The notes: generated by a model from the sequence alone, not told the origin. DNA of 64,000 bases from Acididesulfobacillus acetoxydans (GCF_902729405.1 NZ_LR746496.1:4340001-4404000), one strand, 5' to 3'. Shown: positions 50,627-60,092, counted from the stretch's first letter. Translations and numbers: made by a program.

Positions 50627-50950
50627 TCAGCCTACCGGTATCTCTATGTCGAGAAGCGGAGCATACTGCTGGCAGCCGAAGACATCCGATTCCCCCGGGC
50701 TGCCGCTGGGTCGGCGGCGATACATGGTAAACTTGATGGCATAAGCCGGATCGAACTCCACAAAGTCGGCAATCTCCCTTTCCTGTAAATTATAAATATT
50801 GCAGATCAATTCACGATTAATGACTCCGCTTTTTTTCACCAAATCATAATTCTCCTTTTCCCGGAAGATAATGTCAAATGTAATCTTATCCGGACCCGCG
50901 TTCTTACTTCGGATCGTTTTCGCCAGATCCACCAATTTCCTGGTTTTCAT
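50627..50950 (-). CDS. DUF4387 protein (AtuA-associated), 107 aa
   Basis: A small soluble protein: KLVDLAKTIRSKNAGPDKIT, DFVEFDPAYAIKFTMYRRRP and DVFGCQQYAPLLDIEIP. This is DUF4387, found either fused to or next to AtuA-like proteins. It starts 12 bases after the AtuA-like stop, so the two are probably subunits of one enzyme. Its chemistry is not known. Confidence 0.85.
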   Translation of the reverse strand: MKTRKLVDLAKTIRSKNAGPDKITFDIIFREKENYDLVKKSGVINRELICNIYNLQEREIADFVEFDPAYAIKFTMYRRRPSGSPGESDVFGCQQYAPLLDIEIPVG

Positions 50951-50962
50951 TTTGAACCTCCT

Positions 50963-52336
50963 CTATTCCTCTTTTCCTACTTCAATCAGTCTTACCGGGA
51001 AGAGCTCCAACGGATCATCCACTGCAACCACATGATTCAGCGTCCACATATAACCCGGAGAAGCTGGGAGTACTTCATCCAGCATGAAAGCGGCCCCTCC
51101 CGCCGTACCCTTGACCTCCGGCAGACGGGCGTAGAAGAGCTGACGGGTACCGATCATGGTGATCTCCTCCGCCATCTCCTTCGTGGGCGCCACCCCTTGA
51201 ACAATAATACCCAGTTCATGGGACTTAATCTCTTTGACCGGTTCCAAATCGCCCATGACCCCGTTTTTGCCAAAGATACGGTAATGCAGTTCATAGCCGT
51301 TCGTCCCGTACTTCTCCTCCACTTGCTTTCTCGCCCAGCCAATCACTTGCTCAATATTCTTGATCGTATAGGGATCCCTGATGCCTGCAATCCCAATATA
51401 GCGTTCCCCGATTTTGCCTGATCCTTCCAGTTTGACTTTGGTTTTTCCCTCTATGGGGTGGAACTCGGGACCTGTGATCTTGCAAGTCTTTTCATCATAC
51501 TGTTCATAGTGACAATGGGTCATATCCAAGACCCCGCCGGCCACATATTCGAAAAAGGGATTCGATCTTTCATACATGGCATGACCCGAGACTGAGGCCA
51601 CCGTGCAGCGCTGTGCGGGATGCATGGCTTTGACCCTGACCTCTTCCCGGGTGATCGTACCCAAAACCGACTCTTTTCCGCCATAGGGTTCGGCGTTGAA
51701 GGAAGCACATTCCAGAACTTTGCCCAGATAATACGACAAATCCGCCGAAAAGCCATGGAACATGGCCGGGGCAGCGAAAATAGCACAGTCACTGGAACGT
51801 CCCCCGATAATGACATCCGCCCCCATTTCCAGCAGCTTCATAAAGGGATGAACTCCCGCCACCGCGACAATTCGGTCGGTTTTGGCCAGTTCCTCATAAG
51901 TTAAGTCAGGCCGTCCGTCCAAACCCTCAATCCTTTCGTCCTGGTCCATCTTTGCCCTTAGATAGGCTCTATTCACTTCGGAGTAAAAATAACCCAGTTT
52001 AAACTTGGGTAGGTTGTGTTTGCGCGCCAGTTCCGTGATAATCTCTACATACATGTCGACCCGGCTGTTAGTACCGGTGTCTCCCGCGGATCCTATGATC
52101 ATGGGCACCCCGAGCCTGCGCGCTTCTACCAGCATTAATTCCAGATCATGTGTCTGCCACTCTCTGGGGCTGGCGCAAACATCCGCACCCAGAGGTCCCG
52201 GGCCAATGTCATCGCTGCCGGAATCACAAAGGATGAAGTCTGGCTTTTCCTGAACCCCCAAATAATAACTTTCTTCTTTGGTCGGGGCAAAGCCAAGATG
52301 ACCGTTCGGACATAGAAATTTCAATTCCTCTTTCAA
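50963..52336 (-). CDS. AtuA-like protein (acyclic terpene utilisation, DUF1446), 457 aa
   Basis: Recognised by GSAGDTGTNSRVDMYVEIIT, ADVIIGGRSSDCAIFAAPAM and RVKAMHPAQRCTVASVSGH. AtuA was named for citronellol/geraniol catabolism in Pseudomonas, but this branch occurs with transport and amino acid genes in many anaerobes, and its reaction is unclear. It is followed directly by DUF4387 and preceded by the Opp importer. A ligand-modifying role on the imported compound is likely. Confidence 0.85.
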   Translation of the reverse strand: MKEELKFLCPNGHLGFAPTKEESYYLGVQEKPDFILCDSGSDDIGPGPLGADVCASPREWQTHDLELMLVEARRLGVPMIIGSAGDTGTNSRVDMYVEIITELARKHNLPKFKLGYFYSEVNRAYLRAKMDQDERIEGLDGRPDLTYEELAKTDRIVAVAGVHPFMKLLEMGADVIIGGRSSDCAIFAAPAMFHGFSADLSYYLGKVLECASFNAEPYGGKESVLGTITREEVRVKAMHPAQRCTVASVSGHAMYERSNPFFEYVAGGVLDMTHCHYEQYDEKTCKITGPEFHPIEGKTKVKLEGSGKIGERYIGIAGIRDPYTIKNIEQVIGWARKQVEEKYGTNGYELHYRIFGKNGVMGDLEPVKEIKSHELGIIVQGVAPTKEMAEEITMIGTRQLFYARLPEVKGTAGGAAFMLDEVLPASPGYMWTLNHVVAVDDPLELFPVRLIEVGKEE

Positions 52337-52483
52337 TGCTTATTTCCCCTTTCACTCTCGTTTCCCTTTTGCACTGCCCGTTTCCCTTGTCGCTTTGCTC
52401 ATAGCAGCCGGTTATAACCAGTTGCCCCCGGATACTTTGCTCAGGGACTGAAAGAACCGGTGCACTTCACGGGGCAATCACAT

Positions 52484-53545
52484 CTAAAGCATCTGACAAG
52501 CATGGCAGGCCACACCATGCCAAGAAGAATCATAGACCAAATCCGGCGGCTGTTCCTCACAGATGCGGCCCTTTCTTTTAAAACACCGAGGGTGAAAGGC
52601 GCACCCGGCTGGCGAATCGATGGGGGTAGGAACAGTTCCCGTCAGGAGAATTCGGGTGCTTCTGGCTTCTTTGTCTACTCTTGGAATGGCGGAGAGCAAA
52701 GCCTGGGTATAAGGGTGCCGCGGATCATTGAACAATTCCTCCGTCTCAGCGATTTCTACGATTTTGCCCAAATACATCACGGCCACCCGGTCGCTGATGT
52801 GGTGGATGACGCTCAAATCATGGGCGACAAACAGATAAGTGAGTTGAAATTCCGCCTGCAGTTCTTCCAGCAAATTTATGATCTGAGCTTGGACCGAAAC
52901 ATCCAGAGCAGAAACGGGTTCATCCGCCACGACAAAGCGAGGCTTCAGCGCCAAGGCCCGCGCGACCCCAATCCGCTGGCGTTGTCCCCCGCTGAATTGG
53001 TGAGGATACCTGTCAATATGCGCTTCCGATAGTCCCACTCTAGGTAAAAGCAGGCGGATTTCTTCTTCTTGCAAGTTAGGATCGCTTAGACCTCGCGCTC
53101 GGAGAGCCAGCGCCAAAATTTGCCGGACGCTTTTCCTCGGGTTGAGGGAGGAGTAGGGGTTCTGAAAGATAATCTGCGCTTGACGACAGAAATCCCGCCG
53201 TTCCTCCCTCTTGAGATCATGGATAGGTTTACCGTCAAAAATAATGTCCCCGGCGCTGGGCGGGTGAAGCTGCAAAATCGTCCTGCCCAAGGTTGACTTA
53301 CCGCAGCCACTCTCACCGACCAAGCCCAGCGTCTCGCCGTTGAAGATCTGCAGATCTACCCCGTCCACAGCTTTAACAACCTGTTCCCGGCCTCCGGCGA
53401 GTTTTTCCAACATGCTTTTCTTCAGCACATAGTGTTTTTTCAAGCCACGAAGCTCGACCAAAGGGGTTTTTCCCAACGTCTGTCCCCTCCCCCCATCGCA
53501 GATCGCAACGGGATCACGCGTTTTTGTGAGGGTTTTTGCCAACAT
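52484..53545 (-). CDS. Oligopeptide ABC transporter ATP-binding protein (OppF/DppF)
   Basis: Walker A GLVGESGCGKSTLG, signature YPHQFSGGQRQRIGVARALA, Walker B FVVADEPVSALDVSVQAQI and the oligopeptide C-terminal region with GCAFHPRCFKRKGRICEE mark the second ATPase. I use the ATG at 53545 with GGGGAGGGGACAG; the same GGGGAGGGGACAG plus TTGGCAAAAA unit occurs three times at 53467-53624, so starts at 53488 (TTG) or upstream are also possible. Forms a heterodimer with OppD. Confidence 0.92.
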   Translation of the reverse strand: MLAKTLTKTRDPVAICDGGRGQTLGKTPLVELRGLKKHYVLKKSMLEKLAGGREQVVKAVDGVDLQIFNGETLGLVGESGCGKSTLGRTILQLHPPSAGDIIFDGKPIHDLKREERRDFCRQAQIIFQNPYSSLNPRKSVRQILALALRARGLSDPNLQEEEIRLLLPRVGLSEAHIDRYPHQFSGGQRQRIGVARALALKPRFVVADEPVSALDVSVQAQIINLLEELQAEFQLTYLFVAHDLSVIHHISDRVAVMYLGKIVEIAETEELFNDPRHPYTQALLSAIPRVDKEARSTRILLTGTVPTPIDSPAGCAFHPRCFKRKGRICEEQPPDLVYDSSWHGVACHACQML

Positions 53546-53624
53546 CTGTCCCCTCCCCATGGGGGGAAGGGAAAGCGGGGGTAGAAATCCGAACAAGATT
53601 TTTGCCACCGTCTGTCCCCTCCCC
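53467..53624. repeat. Triple repeat of a ribosome-binding/start segment before oppF
   Basis: TTTTTGCCAACATCTGTCCC (with CTCCCC following) occurs at 53467, 53533 and 53599 with few changes, 66 bases apart. Read on the minus strand each unit supplies a GGGGAGGGGACAG site and a start-like codon. It may vary the start or level of OppF, and could expand by slippage. Confidence 0.6.
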
Positions 53625-53648
53625 AGCGTAAGTACTGCCGAGTTTTGC

Positions 53649-54644
53649 TTAGTTATAAAGGGCGCATTTTACCCAGTGTCCGCCGCCCACGTCTTCCAGA
53701 GTGCATTCATCCTCCAAGCAGGCAGGTTGAGCCTGAGCGCAGCGGGGATAGAAAGGACAGGTTCCATCTTCTAAAGAAGCCAAGTCGGGAACGGTTCCCG
53801 GAATCGGCTCGAGCTTCTGTTTCACCTTACCTATCCGGGGAATTGAGCGCAAAAGCCCTTGGGTATAGGGATGTTTCGGTTTTTCCAACACTTCGTCTGT
53901 GGGCCCCTGTTCCACAATCTCGCCGGCATACATGACAGCAATCCTCTGGCAGAACTCCGCGGCCATAGCCAGATTATGGGTGACTAGGACCATGGCAGTC
54001 TCCCGTTCTCGGTTGATTTTTGCCAGCAGTTCCAGGATCTGAGCCTGAATCGTAACATCCAAGGCGGTGGTCGGCTCGTCGGCCAAAAGCAGTTGGGCCG
54101 AGCAGGCCAAGGCAATGGCTATGATCGCCCTTTGCTGCATCCCGCCGCTGAATTGGAAGGGATATTCAAAATAGCGTTTTTCCGGGGAAGGTATCCCGAC
54201 TTCCCGCATGAGTTGATAAACCCTGTCTACTTCACTCTCTTTGCGTTTTCTTCCTTTGAACCAACCCCCTTCCGCCTGTTCGTTCATTAAACCGTGAATT
54301 TGTAAAGACTCCCTGATCTGTTCCCCCACTTTAAACACAGGGTTGAGTGTGGTCATGGGATCCTGGAAGATCATCGCAATCTCTTTACCCCGGATTTTCC
54401 TCAACTCTGCCGGTGTTTTCTGCAGGAGATCCTCTCCTTGGAAGATGATGCGGCCACCGGTTACCTTGCCCGGGTAAGGCACCAATCCGAGAATAGTGAG
54501 CAGGGTAGCACTCTTACCACAGCCCGACTCCCCGACAAGACCCAAGATCTCCCCTGTCCCCAAAGACAGGTCGACTTTGTTGACAGCCTTGACCCTGCCG
54601 CGTTTCGTTTCATAGATCATGGTCAACTGCTCGATTGCCAGCAT
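53649..54644 (-). CDS. Oligopeptide ABC transporter ATP-binding protein (OppD/DppD), 331 aa
   Basis: ATG at 54644 behind GAGAGGAGTGGAG. Walker A GLVGESGCGKSATLL, Q-loop MIFQDPMTTLNP, signature YPFQFSGGMQQRAIIAIALA, Walker B LLLADEPTTALDVT, and the C-terminal CPFYPRCAQAQPACLE motif. First ATPase of the importer. An in-frame extension to 54716 lacks a start signal. The 270 bases before the next gene upstream (oppC) hold no gene. Confidence 0.93.
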   Translation of the reverse strand: MLAIEQLTMIYETKRGRVKAVNKVDLSLGTGEILGLVGESGCGKSATLLTILGLVPYPGKVTGGRIIFQGEDLLQKTPAELRKIRGKEIAMIFQDPMTTLNPVFKVGEQIRESLQIHGLMNEQAEGGWFKGRKRKESEVDRVYQLMREVGIPSPEKRYFEYPFQFSGGMQQRAIIAIALACSAQLLLADEPTTALDVTIQAQILELLAKINRERETAMVLVTHNLAMAAEFCQRIAVMYAGEIVEQGPTDEVLEKPKHPYTQGLLRSIPRIGKVKQKLEPIPGTVPDLASLEDGTCPFYPRCAQAQPACLEDECTLEDVGGGHWVKCALYN

Positions 54645-54914
54645 GACTCCACTCCTCTCGTTCCGGAAGCCGGAGTCCGGAAGCCCCGGGTCAGAGTGAA
54701 TTTCCGACCTGAGCAAAGGCTCTTCTCGGCTTCCGGGGCCTTTTGTGGCCGGGGACAGGCTTGGCAGCGCCTGTCGTACCGGTCTGACTTAACTTTCGGG
54801 GTATCCTTCGCCGACCTCCCGAGTATCCTTTGCCGACGGGGACGGATGAACGGCCTCAGCAGAGACGACTGCTCGAACTGGCCGCTCCCTCCCTCTGCCG
54901 ACAGGGATATCTGA

Positions 54915-55850
54915 TCAGTTGCGTTTGAGCCGGGGATCGCTTAAATCCCGCAAACCCTCCCCGAACAGATTAATGCAGAGAACTAGAATCAATAAGGCAA
55001 TTCCGGGCAGGGTGGCAATCCACCAGGCATTCATCATATAATCGCGGCCGGCGTTAATCATCGATCCCCAGGCCGGGGTGGGCGGCTGAATACCAAGCCC
55101 TAAGAAACTCAATGAGGCTTCCATAATAATCATGTAGCCCAGGCGTAAGGTGCCGAGAACCGTAACTGAATGAATAATATTGGGCAAAATCTCGCCTAGA
55201 ATTGTTCTCAGGTGGCTTACCCCCAAGGCGTTGGCCGCTTCCACATACTCCTTTGTCTTCTCCGCCATCACCTCTCCTCTGACCAGGCGAAAGAATTCCA
55301 CCCACCCTTTGAAAGTCAAGGCCAGGATGAGATTCACAAAGCCCGGGCCCATGAAAGCCATGACCCCGATGGCGAAAATCAAGAAAGGGAACGCCAGCAG
55401 GAGATCGGCTGCTCGACAGATGATTTCATCAAACAGCCCGCGAAAATATCCGGCCAACAGGCCCAGAATCCCACCGAAAATAACCGAGATGCCCACCGAC
55501 AAAAATCCTACGGCCAAAGATATCCGGGCTCCATAGATGATCCGGGACAACAAATCCATCCCCAAAACGTCTGTGCCTAAAGGATGATTTAAGGTGCCGC
55601 CCGGCAGCCAAAAGGGAGGCAGGAGCCTCTCGTCCAGATGAATGCGCACAGGAGAATGGGGTGAGATGATGGGGGCGAAGGCAGCCATGCCAATGTAGAA
55701 GAGAAGAACCAACAAACCGATCAAGGCGGCTGGATTTCCTTTGAGCTCAGTCAAGAATTCTAGTAGCCGGTGCATCCGCCGCCGCACAGCCCTGAAACGC
55801 GGATCCGCACTCGGCCCGGCCAAAGCCGGCGCACTGTTGTTTTTGCTCAC
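54915..55850 (-). CDS. Oligopeptide ABC transporter permease (OppC/DppC), 311 aa
   Basis: An N-terminal OppC_N helix (NPAALIGLLVLLFYIGMAAF), five further helices and the EAA-loop EYVEAANALGVSHLRTILGE. Typical PLGTDVLGMDLLSRIIYGAR motif of OppC. Starts 12 bases after oppB. With OppB forms the membrane channel. Confidence 0.93.
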   Translation of the reverse strand: MSKNNSAPALAGPSADPRFRAVRRRMHRLLEFLTELKGNPAALIGLLVLLFYIGMAAFAPIISPHSPVRIHLDERLLPPFWLPGGTLNHPLGTDVLGMDLLSRIIYGARISLAVGFLSVGISVIFGGILGLLAGYFRGLFDEIICRAADLLLAFPFLIFAIGVMAFMGPGFVNLILALTFKGWVEFFRLVRGEVMAEKTKEYVEAANALGVSHLRTILGEILPNIIHSVTVLGTLRLGYMIIMEASLSFLGLGIQPPTPAWGSMINAGRDYMMNAWWIATLPGIALLILVLCINLFGEGLRDLSDPRLKRN

Positions 55851-55862
55851 GTTCTCACACTC

Positions 55863-56882
55863 CTACAGCGAAATCTTCGGGTTGAGATATGTGTACAAGA
55901 TATCGACACCCAAATTTGCCATGACAAAGACGAGCGCATAGAACATGACCACTCCTTGCACCAAGGGATAATCCCGGTTAAAGATGGCGGTCACCGCCAG
56001 GCGGCCCAGCCCCGGCCAGCCGAAGACGGTTTCCACAATCATGTTGCCCCCGAGCAAAGCGCCGACTTCCGTCCCCAACACGGTGACTGTCGGAATCAGG
56101 GCATTGCGCAGGGCGTGCCTGACGACCACCCGGAACTCCCGCAAGCCCTTAGCGCGAGCCAAGACGATATAATCTTGCCGCATAACCTCCAGCATGCTGG
56201 AACGAACCACCCGGGCCACCACCGCGGCGGTCGGAGAACCCAAGGTAATGGCCGGCAGGATCAAGTGAGCGAGGGAGCTTCTCAAAGCCGCCCAGTTTCC
56301 GGTAAGGATGCTGTCGAACACGTAAAATCCCGTAACCTTGACTAAACCGGTACCATAGGCAATACGCCCCTGGGTAGGTGCAATCCCCAACTTGACGGAA
56401 AAGATCAGCATTAACAAGATCCCCAGCCAAAAACCGGGCATCGAGACCCCCAGGAAAGATATCCCCATACTGGCACGATCAAGAATAGAGTTCTGTTTGA
56501 CTGCCGAATAGACCCCGATGGGAATCGCCACTATCAGCGCAAATAAGATTGCCATTAATGACAATTCGAGCGTTGCGGGCAGGGCCTGACCAATCAAATC
56601 GATAACCGGCCTCTTCTCCATATATGACTCTCCCAAGTTGCCCTGCACCGCTTTGCCTAAATAATCATAGAGCTGTACATAGACGGGAGCGTCCAAGTTA
56701 AATTGAGCGCGTAAATCGGCAATTTCCTGCCGGCTGACATTACCTGATTGCCCCATCATCAAGTCTACCGGATCGCCGGGAATAAAACGCATAAAGACAA
56801 AAACCAAAATAACGACACCCAGCACTATCGGAACCGTTGCCAGGATTCTTTGGATGATTTTTGCCGTTCTCAGGATCCTCAC
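55863..56882 (-). CDS. Oligopeptide ABC transporter permease (OppB/DppB), ~339 aa
   Basis: Six helices, the RFIPGDPVDLMMGQ motif after helix 1 and the EAA-loop DYIVLARAKGLREFRVVVRH are OppB hallmarks. The exact start is unclear: a GTG at 56882 or a CTG nine bases later, behind AAAGGGGTGAGG; the frame is open to a TTG at 56921 within a hairpin. Lies between oppA and oppC. Confidence 0.92.
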   Translation of the reverse strand: MRILRTAKIIQRILATVPIVLGVVILVFVFMRFIPGDPVDLMMGQSGNVSRQEIADLRAQFNLDAPVYVQLYDYLGKAVQGNLGESYMEKRPVIDLIGQALPATLELSLMAILFALIVAIPIGVYSAVKQNSILDRASMGISFLGVSMPGFWLGILLMLIFSVKLGIAPTQGRIAYGTGLVKVTGFYVFDSILTGNWAALRSSLAHLILPAITLGSPTAAVVARVVRSSMLEVMRQDYIVLARAKGLREFRVVVRHALRNALIPTVTVLGTEVGALLGGNMIVETVFGWPGLGRLAVTAIFNRDYPLVQGVVMFYALVFVMANLGVDILYTYLNPKISL

Positions 56883-56910
56883 CCCTTTCGTCCGGGTTGG
56901 GTTGGAGGCA

Positions 56911-56940
56911 GCGCAGGGCAAAGATTCTTTACCCTGCGCA
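56911..56940 (-). promoter_or_regulatory. oppA-oppB intergenic hairpin
   Basis: GCGCAGGGCAAAG pairs with CTTTACCCTGCGC (12 of 13) around ATTC, without a T run on the minus strand. Such a hairpin after a binding-protein gene usually protects its mRNA so that far more binding protein than permease is made. Confidence 0.6.
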
Positions 56941-56985
56941 TTATGGGATCACTCGGCTCCCATCGACCCATAGGAGCCCCGACCG

Positions 56986-58581
56986 TTACTTCGCCTTAAT
57001 TCCCACACGCATCATCGTCAGCATGCTATCCCTGCTGGGCCGATAATTGACTACCTGTTTCGTCATCCCTTCGATATTCTTCATGACGTAACCGAAAACC
57101 CAAGGCGCTTCATCATAGATGGTTTTCTGCGCCTGCCCGTAGAGTTGATATCTTTCCGTGTCGTTTACACTCAAGTTGGCCTTGTCCAGGAGTTTGTTAA
57201 CTTCCGGGTTGTTGTAAAAACTGTAATTCCCCCGGCCGTTACCCCGAAGGGTCGGCCCGAGCAAGTCGGACGGATCCTGGTCCGAATTGCCCCAATCCGT
57301 GAGTACCATGTCCCTTTCACCTTTAACCAGCAAGGGCTTTAAAACACCCCAATCCCAAACCCTGACCGTCGCGTTAATGCCAATCTTCTGCAAGTCGGAG
57401 GCGGCCGCTTGGGCTACGACCTGATTGATCGCCTCTGTATCGATCACCAAAGGAAACCCGTGCGGATAGCCCGCTTCCCGGAGAAGCTGTTTCGCCTTTT
57501 GCGGATCGTAGGGATAGGGTTTTAAGCTCTTGTCCAAAGCCGGACTGCTCGGAAGCACCGGACCAGCCGCTCTCACCGCATAACCGTTAAGCACTTTGTC
57601 TACAATCTGCTGCATGTTGATCCCGTAATTCATCGCTTGGCGTACCTGCACCTTGTCAAACGGCGCTTTTTTGACATTCATTTCGAACATGTGCATCTGG
57701 GTGCTGCCTGTCATCTTGACAGTGACGTTCTTGTTCGCTTGCAACTGAGGCACCATATCCGTCGGCACCGCTTGCGCTATCTGAAGGTCTCCTGACATGA
57801 GGGATGCCAGGCGGGTAGAGTTCTCCGGAATGACTTGGAAAATGAGCGTTTTGACTTGGGCCGGTCCGACGGGAGGAAGGTCCGGGGGCCCCCCGTAGTA
57901 CTTGTCATATCTTTCTAGTACAATTTGACTGTTAAGGTTTCCCTTAACATACTTGAAAGGTCCGGCCCCAATGGGATGCTGAGCGAAATACGACTCACCC
58001 ACCTTTTCCACATAAGCTTTGGGAACAATCTGCTCGTGAGCCAGCATGGGCAAGAAAATCGGCCAGGGTGAGGAGAAAATAAACCGAACTGTCCTGTCAT
58101 TAACAATCTGTATGGATTTGAGAGGCCCCAGCAATCCTTTTCTGGGCGAGGTCTTGCCGTTAATGGCTCCATCCTTAATCAACCGGTCAAACGTAAATTT
58201 GACATCATTGACCGTGAGCGGGGTACCATCCTGGAAAGTTACACCTTTGCGGATCTTAAAATCCCATTCCGTCGGGCTGACTGTCTTCCAGGACTCAGCA
58301 ATTTCCGGGACAACCTTGCCGTCGGGTGTCGTCGTTACCAAACCGTCAAAAATGTTGCGCAAGACGGATTCCGTCACCAGGTCCCGGTAATTCGCGGGAT
58401 CCAGGGTGAGTACCGGTCCTTTAAGACCAACCACCAGGGTCGCGTTGGGATCCACCGTAACTCCGTCCAATTGTTTGCCCTGTGCCGGGGACGCGACCTT
58501 TTGCGGTGTTCCGCATCCCGCAGTTGCTATGACCAACAGAGCCAGAACTAATACACCAAACTGTCTAAACCTGTTTTTCAT
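56986..58581 (-). CDS. Oligopeptide-type solute-binding lipoprotein (OppA/DppA), 531 aa
   Basis: The ATG at 58581 follows GAGGGAGG; the frame extends upstream without a signal. Signal peptide FGVLVLALLVIATAGCG (lipobox ATAGC), then the SBP_bac_5 domain: GPVLTLDPANYRDLVTESVL, GLVTTTPDGKVVPEIAESWK, RKGVTFQDGTPLTVNDVKFT and RQAMNYGINMQQIV. Catches the substrate outside the cell. DppA/NikA-like proteins bind peptides, nickel or opines, so the ligand is open; a gamma-glutamyl or modified amino acid compound fits the operon. Confidence 0.93.
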   Translation of the reverse strand: MKNRFRQFGVLVLALLVIATAGCGTPQKVASPAQGKQLDGVTVDPNATLVVGLKGPVLTLDPANYRDLVTESVLRNIFDGLVTTTPDGKVVPEIAESWKTVSPTEWDFKIRKGVTFQDGTPLTVNDVKFTFDRLIKDGAINGKTSPRKGLLGPLKSIQIVNDRTVRFIFSSPWPIFLPMLAHEQIVPKAYVEKVGESYFAQHPIGAGPFKYVKGNLNSQIVLERYDKYYGGPPDLPPVGPAQVKTLIFQVIPENSTRLASLMSGDLQIAQAVPTDMVPQLQANKNVTVKMTGSTQMHMFEMNVKKAPFDKVQVRQAMNYGINMQQIVDKVLNGYAVRAAGPVLPSSPALDKSLKPYPYDPQKAKQLLREAGYPHGFPLVIDTEAINQVVAQAAASDLQKIGINATVRVWDWGVLKPLLVKGERDMVLTDWGNSDQDPSDLLGPTLRGNGRGNYSFYNNPEVNKLLDKANLSVNDTERYQLYGQAQKTIYDEAPWVFGYVMKNIEGMTKQVVNYRPSRDSMLTMMRVGIKAK

Positions 58582-58904
58582 AACTATCCTCCCTCTGTAA
58601 CGTTCACTGACAAACATCTTTGACCCTTCTTTGGCGGTTCTTTGACTGTTCTTTAACGCCTGCCTACTTGTGCGGTCCTGTAAGTATCTGTCCCCCTGGG
58701 CATCCCGTGTACTTCCGGGTTGTTTCTTAACGGCATTCTCCTGAGCTGTTCTTGGACAACTCCCCTCCCCGGGCCGTTCTTGGACGACTGTCCCCCTTTG
58801 TAATCGACTTAAAGCTGCCTGATCCATTGTCACCTCCTCCGAATTTGATCACTCTTACCCCGGAATCCACCGTCAGGCGTTGTCGGATGTTATCGGCAGA
58901 AAGG
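58582..58904. other. Intergenic between oppA and gntR-type gene
   Basis: About 320 bases with no gene. Probably holds the oppA operon promoter and sites for the upstream GntR/UTRA regulator. I could not pick a convincing palindromic operator. Confidence 0.4.
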
Positions 58905-59651
58905 TTAAAGGTGCTTTCTGCTGACATTGAACTTAAATTTGTCGCCACGGTAATGAGCCGCCTTATATTCAATGGGTTGCTGGTTCTCAGCATAGACAAG
59001 TGATGTGATAAGAAACACGGCCGCCCCTTCTTGGATTTGCAGCAAGCGGGCTGTCTCTTGGTCGGCCAGAGTCGCCTCAAATGTCTGATTCGTTACCACG
59101 GGTTTGATCCCCAAGCGATCAGTGTACAATTCAAACGTTGAATAAGACAAGCCGGCCGCGGCCCGCTGGAGCGCCTCGTCCGCCACCGTACGTCCGATTC
59201 TCCGGCTCAGATAGGACTCATAGTGCACGATAGGTTCCTCGTTCGCATAGCCCAACAAGGTCAATTTCATCAGTTCCTCATCCAGACCCAATTGAAGAAT
59301 CGTATTGATCACAAGATCCGCCGGCAAGGCTTCGACAGACAGGACCTCAATCCTCGGTTTTAAACCGCGGGAGCGCATCGTATCTTCAAAACTATTGATG
59401 GCGGACAAACCTTGGTCAATCTTGGGAAGGGATACGAAAGTGCCCTTGCCATGAACTCTGTAGACTAAGCCCTCTTTTTCCGCTTCGGCTAAAGCCAGGC
59501 GGATCGTCGTACGGCTTAAGCTAAATTGCTCACAGAGTTCACGCTCCGACGGTATTTGCTCATGGGGTTGTAATCCTTCCTCTTGGATAAGCTTACGGAT
59601 GTATTGCTTTATTTGTTGATAGTAAGGAGTGGATCCATTGACTTGAAGCAT
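58905..59651 (-). CDS. GntR-family regulator with UTRA domain, 248 aa
   Basis: ATG at 59651 behind AAGGAAGG. Winged helix (residues 1-75, PYYQQIKQYIRKLIQEEG; PSERELCEQFSLSRTTIRLA) followed by a chorismate-lyase-like UTRA ligand domain (about 85-245, EELMKLTLLGYANEEPIVHY; IEYKAAHYRGDKFKF). HutC-type repressors sense a metabolite of the genes they control. Placed upstream of the Opp/AtuA operon on the same strand, so it is the likely repressor of it. Confidence 0.9.
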   Translation of the reverse strand: MLQVNGSTPYYQQIKQYIRKLIQEEGLQPHEQIPSERELCEQFSLSRTTIRLALAEAEKEGLVYRVHGKGTFVSLPKIDQGLSAINSFEDTMRSRGLKPRIEVLSVEALPADLVINTILQLGLDEELMKLTLLGYANEEPIVHYESYLSRRIGRTVADEALQRAAAGLSYSTFELYTDRLGIKPVVTNQTFEATLADQETARLLQIQEGAAVFLITSLVYAENQQPIEYKAAHYRGDKFKFNVSRKHL

Positions 59652-60092
59652 TAACCAGCCTTCCTTCTTGCCACTTTTCGAACTTCTGCTGCCAACTTCG
59701 CGCTTTCCAGGCAAAAGACGTCAGTATGTGTTGTAGCCAGTCGTCTCACTGGGTTGCGGATTGATGTTATATGTTACTACCAGTTGGTTGGGTATATTAT
59801 ACTTGATTGAGGACACCGCCAGGATTATTTTGGGCCAAAAGCTGTTTTCGCGCCCTAAAAGGCCTGTATTCACTGCTCAACTGTTAAGGTGATGAGGTTT
59901 CGCGGGACAAAGTAAATTCGGCCAGGGAAGGGTCGAAGTCGAACCCGAAGTCGAAGTCGAAGTCAAACTCGAAGTCGAACTCCGGCTTGCGCCGTGTTCG
60001 TAACACACAAAAAAACGCCGCCCGTTGCGCGCCCGCAACAGTACGGCGTCGTTGCCTAATATTGTTGTCAACAACCCACTGAGCCGCCCTCT
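59652..60092. repeat. Intergenic with (TCGAAG)n microsatellite
   Basis: At 59932-59982 GTCGAA/GAAGTC hexamers repeat about eight times with few changes. A 65-codon minus-strand frame across it (Ser/Thr-rich SLTSTSTSGSTS) is only the repeat translated and is not called. An inverted repeat ACGCCG/CGGCGT lies near 60015-60048. Otherwise nothing. Confidence 0.5.

Noticed and set aside
59877-60074. 65-codon Ser/Thr-rich frame
   Set aside because: It is the translation of the GAAGTC microsatellite, with no ribosome binding site or homologous motif.
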